Assembly: GCF_963576545.1 (NCBI RefSeq)
Contig: NC_083639.1
Coordinates: 16,187,118 to 16,251,117, forward strand
Source: Limanda limanda
Lineage: Eukaryota > Chordata > Actinopteri > Pleuronectiformes > Pleuronectidae
Length of the DNA stretch: 64,000 nucleotides
Direction of reading: 5' to 3'
Part shown: positions 57,969-64,000 of the stretch, piece by piece
How positions within the stretch are numbered: position 1 is the stretch's first letter
Layout of the letters: each line of letters begins with the position of its first letter
Notes under the pieces: generated by a model
Told to the model about the DNA's origin: nothing
The model's database searches: none
Seen by the model: only the letters and a program-made list of their open reading frames with translations
Position numbers and translations under genes: made by a program

Positions 57969-58920
57969 ATGAATCAGGAAAAAATCTGCATAGATAAAAG
58001 GAATAATGTACACAAAAAGCCGACTCAAATGGTATATTAAGGTGTGAAGTAAAGGAAGGAAACAGGGCTGCACGGAAGCAAGAGAGTAAGAACAGTGAGG
58101 GATAATGAGGATTTGACAGAGGTAAAGGAAGAGAGGAAGGAAGAAGTGATGAAAGGAAGCACAATGGCTGAAGTAATAAATGGATAGAAAGGGCAGAGGT
58201 GTGGCAGGAGAGAAGGAAACATCGTGGAGAGATGGGATGACAAAATAAAAAGGGTTGGATCATGGATGGAGTGATGCTTTTGAAATGACTGTTTCCTTTC
58301 TTCCTTCCTTCCTTGAGTATTCAGGTAAGAAATGCTGACAGTAAAGAAGGGATGATGAAATGAAGGAAAACAGAGACTCATAAATGCACGAGGGAAACAA
58401 GAACAGATGAGTGAAAGAGGGAAGCGTGGAGAGATGGAAGTTTTAAGAAGTACAGACAGAAGCAAAACAGTAAGAACATGAAAAGTGCCCCAAGGAAAAG
58501 CATGAGTGAAAGCCTGACAGAGGAAAATATTATAAATGAACTTCCTTCACTTTAAATACAAAAATGGAGAGATGGCATGAATTGAAGCTGAATAATATAG
58601 TGTAGGTCATGAAAGTAGACGAAGAAGGAGAATGATTTATATACAAATGGAATGGATGAGACAAATTAATTAAAGAAGGAAGGAAAAAAGCCCAAAGTGA
58701 GAGATGGGAGGTGCAAAGTAATGTGGACAGAACTTAAGGGAAAAGAGTGTTGTTACTGAGGGAGGTATAGGACAACTGAAAGTCCAACTGATGAGAAGAA
58801 TGATGGGGAAACTAATATAATCTGCTGGAAACACCCCCATCATGATTTCTTAGCAAACTTGTGTGTTCCAACTTTGCACTGGAAAACTAAATTGAGAGCC
58901 TCAAAATTGTATTGATTGTG
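57969..58920. other. Purine-rich intergenic DNA
   Basis: AG-rich with scattered AAGGAAGG, probably the decayed flank of the (GGAA)n tract. No gene. Confidence 0.5.
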
Positions 58921-61080
58921 CGAGCAGCTCGAAAACAAGCGATTGTCATGGAAAGTGGACGATCCGGGAGGTGTGTTTGCTTATTGCAACTTTTTTAAAT
59001 CTGCCTCCACCTCGCTCAATTTCTGGAGACGGCCGAGGTAATTTAAATCGATTCCGAGTCCTTCAATTACAGACACACGCACGAGAGTTTGGAGAGAGGG
59101 AAATGGATTTTTCTGCTCCTCCGCGAGCCAAGGCCAAAGCTGAGGACCGCAACTGCAGTAACAGAGCGCTGCCGTCGACAGACTCCTCTCCTACTTCACT
59201 CTTGACGTTTTCTACTGCTTCCAACAGCTCAGCAGAGAATCGATCACACACGTGCGCACACACATGCTCGTGGCCCTTATCGGTCGGCCCACTGGTTGAC
59301 GTCGGGCGCTTGCAGAAAATTGTAAATATTGAGCAACCCCTTGTCCCTGAAAGATGAAGTACAATCTCCCAAGCCAATTCATACTGCTATTGCTTTTTTT
59401 TATGAACTAATATGTTCATAGTTGTTGCTTCCAAATTACTCAATAAATATCCAACACTTCCTGAGAGACGGCCTTGACCCTGTTGTCTGAAAAACGCTTT
59501 TTCACAAGCACCGACTCTGCTAGCGCACTTAAACACTGAAGGCAGCTTCATAAAGTGGCAATTACCGTTTTGACATCCATTCCGAGCCGTATAAAAAGAA
59601 CCTGACACGTTTGGAGGAAGCAAAATGGACAATTACAGAGACAAACAAAGTGAGGCACCAAGGGTGAAAAATAAAAGTCGCCTGGCATAATAATTCAGCT
59701 TAATTAAAGGAGGGGCCTGCCCAGAGGGGGGTTTAAAACAACTCCTCGTCACCTCCGGAGGTATTAGCCGAGTTATGAGCAGCGGGCGACATGATGGAAG
59801 TCTTCAGGCTGACCTCCAAAGCTTCTCTCCCCCTCATCTATATTTATATGAAGGAGCGGCACTAATTTTGCCCAGTAAATCAGTGTGCACACTTTATTGT
59901 GACCTCCAGCTTGACACTGAATTAAACAATATCAGGGCCCGAGAAGCCTGCTTTAACAAGCCTTAAATTCCTCCGTCCAATCCATCAGCGGGGATATTTC
60001 TGACACACAGAGGGAAGAGCATGAAATAAAGCAATTATCGAACCCTTCAGCCCATTGCTACGGCTCGGCCGGTGGGCACGGTGCGGATAAGAGACACAGA
60101 CCTCGGAGTTCGTGTCTTCAGATGACTCTTGGTGATAGTGACGCTAGAAATTAAAACATTACAAATAAATACATTTTCTCCTAATAAATGGCGTTACTTT
60201 TTTGTCAAGGTTGGCAGTTCATACAGAAACAGAGTTGGGTGGCAGCGAGTACAACAGGGTCTGACTGGAGTCCCCTTGAATTTGTCCAAAAGAAAAACAA
60301 GTTGGTTGGAGTTTGAGAGTCGAGCTCAGTTTGAGACAGAGGGTTTCTCTTTGGTGCAAACAGGAGGGAAAGAAAAGTGTGTGTGTGTGTATTTCGTGGA
60401 GGTGGCAGTAGATCCTGGGCGTCCTCTCAGATTGCCTGACAGATAATCCATCACACAGTCAGTGTGTCTGACAGGAAGAGGTCTCATTCAACTCTCCCTC
60501 TCTCTCCATAGCACTTGCACACAGGCTTTGAAGGACAGTCACTCTTCTCTCCTGGGATGACGTACACTTGAAGGTGGGCGATCGAGGAGTTAAAGTGTGT
60601 GTGCTAATCTGCAGATGAAGAAGCAAGGCACTGAGGACAATGGTGTAAATTATATAATATTCTGTAGAGCATATTTTGCGTGTATCCTATACATGATGAG
60701 TTCTTTGAGCTCGGTGGAAATGTTTCAAACAAATGCAGATTAATCCACATGGCCTGGTCTATTAAAACAAACTTTGTTTCAAACAAAACTAAATTGTCTG
60801 TTGATTATGAAACCGATTGCAACCTTATCGTAGATGATTATGATGAGATTGATGGAAATTAATTTATAGAGGGATCATTGTTTCTCAGACAAACACGCAT
60901 GATGCCAGTGTTTCCTTTGCTCAGAGGTGTATAACTGCTGAGGGTTCACTTTCCCACACTGATTAACAATCATTAATTTCCCCTCTTCAGTCCGTTTCTG
61001 TCTTTTTCCCCTGGTCATTCTGATGTGGAAGGGAAAAAATAAACACAACATTCATTCTGAATTATTGTTTTTAATCTCTC
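58921..61080. other. Intergenic; candidate conserved non-coding elements
   Basis: 58940-60140 lacks repeats and has CAGCTTAATTAAAGGAGG near 59696 and other ATTA cores. No exon is supported. It lies downstream of suclg2. Confidence 0.3.
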
Positions 61081-61946
61081 AAATTATATACACAGTTTTT
61101 ACACTGTATCCAAGATATTCTATCGATATACATTCATGATAAAAATAACTTTTATATATTTGATTATTTTTTCTCCACCCCTCAGTCTGAAACCTTCGCT
61201 GGCAGCACAGTTTACAAAACCCTCTAGCCTTCATGGAACAGGCAGCAGTGAACACACTTTGTATCAGAGTGAAGTAGCACTTTACAAAATTCACAGGCAT
61301 TTCTTCCACCTGGTTTGTGGCACAGATAAGGCATTGGATGGATTAACAGACGTGGACCCACATGAACAATAAAAGTCAACTGCTTCAATCCATTTTTGCT
61401 GAGAGCCATCAAACGATTTCACGTCTCATGAGCGGGCTGTCCGTCAGTCGGGTTCTTCTTTTAACGGAGCAGGGGAGTTGATAATGGAAAATGCCTCTCT
61501 TAATTAATATTCCACACAAATGCCATAATACGCAGAGAGAAAGCCACGTCTTTCACCTCGGGAAAACGGAATGCACAAAGTGTTTGGCCCAGTCTAATCT
61601 CTGGTAGAGGACGGTAAAGCTTTATGATGTTCTTTGATGAGATAAGTTCCAACTTTATGATAATCACAAGCCTGAAAGTGACAGAGTTATTTATCTGAAT
61701 TGAAACACATTTAAGTTAAAAGCAGCTAATTGGCACTGCACGGGGAAGATAAGGGCGACACCGAGGTGATACAGCACCTTAGAACCTGTGATATGGCAAC
61801 AGAAATTATGATTTGAGAGGTGGCGATAAAGAAAAAGTGAAGGCTAAAGTTACGGAGGTCTGCCGAACAAAAGAGCTGATGATCTGAGGCTGTAATGAAG
61901 GTAAGTAATGGTGTGAAGAGTGCACTGAGGTTACACTGAGGCATTT
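61081..61946 (-). other. Probable 3' UTR / downstream flank of suclg2
   Basis: Immediately follows the suclg2 stop. I found no canonical minus-strand AATAAA in it, so the transcript end is not placed. Confidence 0.4.
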
Positions 61947-62059
61947 CTATTTTTGGATGGCAGCCACTGCTTTCTTGGCGGCGTCGTCCAGGTTCTCAGC
62001 TGCTGTGATGGGCAGGCCGCTCTCGTTCAGGATCCTCTTGGCCTCCTGAACGTTGGTCC
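61947..62059 (-). CDS. suclg2: Succinyl-CoA ligase [GDP-forming] beta subunit, last coding exon
   Basis: 113 bases after a good acceptor (TTTCTCTTTCTGCCAG). The frame enters with two bases of a Gly codon, then reads TNVQEAKRILNESGLPI, TAAENLDDAAKKAVAAIQK and a TAG stop. This is the C-terminus of the vertebrate mitochondrial GTP-specific succinyl-CoA synthetase beta chain, the part of its ligase domain that helps contact the alpha subunit. That enzyme interconverts succinyl-CoA and succinate with GTP formation in the citric acid cycle. The ATP-specific paralogue has a different, longer tail, so suclg2 is preferred. Only this exon is in the window; the rest lies to the right on the minus strand. 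Confidence 0.92.
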
Positions 62060-64000
62060 CTGGCAGAAAGAGAAAAGAAAAGCCCGTTACAACAGGAAAC
62101 TGACAAAGAAAAAAAACAGGCCTAACGAGGTCGAACGCAGTCTCCCATCTGCACTGATGTTAAAAACCGCTCTGTGTGAAAGACGAAGAGTTCCTTTGGA
62201 GGAATCAATCCGCACTCGCGACAGATGGATGGAGCTATGGGTGAGTGGTGGCAAATTCAACTGCTGATCCAAAGGCGGCTTTCTCTATGAACGGCATCAA
62301 CGAGGCAGAAGGACAATTTGTGAATGGTGTGTGTGTGTACGCCACTGGTTGTACAGAGGTCAGGGGAAGCAGGTGCTGGATGGTGCGGTGGGGCCTGTGC
62401 CCTGATAGACCTGCGACCAAGCAGAGAGACCAGGAGACACTCTGCTCAGCCCTGTGGCTCGACACAGTGAACTGGCTTCCTCCCAGCGCTGCACACTGCG
62501 CAGCCTAACACAAGCCTGACAAGCCTGTCACAACACAGGGCAGGGGGCGCCACATCGGACGGAAGGACACATGACGCGAGAGGACAATTGGCGGAGTGTG
62601 TGAATGAGAAAAAGAGAGCGAGGGAGCAGAAGGTCAACTGAAGCAGATAAAGACCCCCTGCTGCTTTAACGGCAAAAGTCAGCTGTTTATATCGTATTAC
62701 ACATGAATATGGTCTCTAAGAAAAGAGCCTTTAGTGTTTGCTGCGGAGACCATTTGTTCATTTTCTTTTTCTAATTACCTCCCAGTCTTTTTTTCCTGCA
62801 TATAAAGGAAGACTGCCTTAAGGAATCTGCCTTTTTTTTCAAAGCTCTCAGAAAGATCCACCATATACATATACATGGTTTTATCATTAAACGTAATATA
62901 TCTTGTGTTGGCCGAACAGAACAAGACATTTGAAAAAGTCTCCAAAGGTTCTGAAAACTTCTCATGTGACTGAAACATTGACTGAGAAAAATATTCTGCA
63001 GATTAATCTAAAATTTTAAAGCTCATTAGCTGCAGCCCAACAAACAAGATCAATATTTACTGTATGTTTACGCCTAAAATGTGTGATGTGATATGGGCTT
63101 TACTGTCTCTCTGCACACACTCTCACTGAATCTGTGTTAAATGAGTGGAGGTATGAGTGTAATTGTGTGTGTGTGTGTGTGCACGTGCATGCTTTGACAC
63201 TTCCAGGTTGACCTTAGCTCCTCTAGCTGGCGTGTAATTAAGACTGCATGATGTGGGAATTCTCCGGAGGCCCGACCAACCTGATCAATAGACTTTTCAT
63301 GAGGAATTCTATTACCAGTGCCACTTAACGCCTAATATTTCATCTCTTTTGTCCAGCCAGATAATAAGTCATTCCAAACACATTTCTGCAGCATCACACT
63401 CCAAACAATCAATGCTGCAATGTAATTAATTAGAATAGGAGCAGGAAGAGACCTTGCTCTGGCACGCAGTCAGGGGATTGAGTGTCCGAGGACATTTTCT
63501 CATCAGGTTGCACAGAATATTTTCTATCTGTGTGTGTGGGCGCACACAGAAATCTATAGTCTTAATTGACGCTGTTGTTGCTGAGTCAGGAGAGAGGGGC
63601 AGTGTTGTTTGATTTACATGATTCAGGCGGAGCAGTGAGCTTTGTCAGGATTTACAGATCCATATTATCACACTGACACTGACACCGTCTCAGACGACTG
63701 AAACAAAGTTACTGTACAAGAAAGTTGAAACAACAGGAGATATCCACAGCTGATACATAATGCAAAAAGATAATCTGAAAAGACAAAAACGCACACTGAA
63801 AGAAAATGAACAACACATGCAGTTTATATATGTTTTCATCCCATATATATTCATGAGCAGATAAAGTGTTTTTGGCACTGCTCATACAATACTGCATTCA
63901 TGTTACCTGTGTTTTCTATGTGGTGTACGAGGGACTCACACCTCTGTGGGAGGGAGAAAGAAGAGATGCAATGCATGTGTGTGTGTGTGTGTGTGTGTTT
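62060..64000 (-). other. suclg2: Last intron of suclg2 (partial)
   Basis: No further suclg2 exon is recognisable before the window ends, so this is read as intron. 63220-63480 is unique with CGTGTAATTAAGACTG and TGTAATTAATTAGAATAGG, a possible intronic regulatory element. Confidence 0.6.
63977..64000. repeat. (GT)n microsatellite at the window edge
   Basis: About 11 GT units, cut by the end of the window. Confidence 0.9.

Noticed and set aside
57817..58465. Minus-strand frames of 142-148 codons rich in Pro, Ser, Phe and Leu
   Set aside because: Produced by the (GGAA)n tract and its purine-rich flank.

Overview
The window is vertebrate nuclear DNA, almost certainly from a teleost fish. The signs are long (CA)n tracts, spliced genes with GT-AG introns, typical teleost SINE, L2, hAT and Tc1 repeats, and two recognisable host genes. 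These are a complete seven-exon PIM-like kinase gene (minus strand, 2460-4520) and the last coding exon of suclg2, the GTP-specific beta subunit of succinyl-CoA ligase (minus strand, 61947-62059).

Layout. 1-1.9 kb: unannotated flank with a long (GT)n. 1.9-4.5 kb: the PIM-like kinase; its exon phases all join to a 298-residue protein, but the glycine-rich loop is lost. 5.1-6.4 kb: a hAT-like element with a perfect 8-bp target duplication, carrying an antisense piece of the 18S rRNA 3' end. 7.9-12.6 kb and 20.2-32.1 kb: pieces of a large intron-containing DNA transposon (or tandem array of its derivatives), all coding on the minus strand. They encode a Ulp1/C48 protease fused to a PHD finger and broken copies of a transposase with a CxxH motif. 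12.6-20.2 kb: a 7.65-kb IS3-type integrase transposon (resembling the group called IS3EU) with terminal inverted repeats and a 6-bp TAATCC duplication. It sits inside that array and carries a HECT-type ligase tail at one end. It is itself host to a foldback hAT, a SINE and a Tc1-like element that holds two further nested elements. 23.6-27.5 kb: an L2/CR1-type LINE with an unbroken 1088-codon ORF and a 2A-like motif. 29.2-31.7 kb: an LTR-like insertion with TG...CA ends. 33.2-35.2 kb: a compound tandem array. 36.5-40.2 kb: a 31-bp minisatellite of roughly 85 units, interrupted by a second foldback hAT. 41-61.9 kb: mostly unique, repeat-poor intergenic DNA with microsatellites and several stretches that look like candidate conserved non-coding elements. 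61.9-64 kb: suclg2 last exon and part of its last intron.

The main story is a nest of transposable elements between a lineage-expanded kinase gene and a housekeeping metabolic gene. Insertion order can be read from target duplications. Most transposon genes are visibly broken (frameshifts, stops, lost splice donors, domain deletions); the LINE ORF is the exception. All joins, phases and duplications were worked out by eye from the bases. Family names rest on motif recognition, not on database searches.
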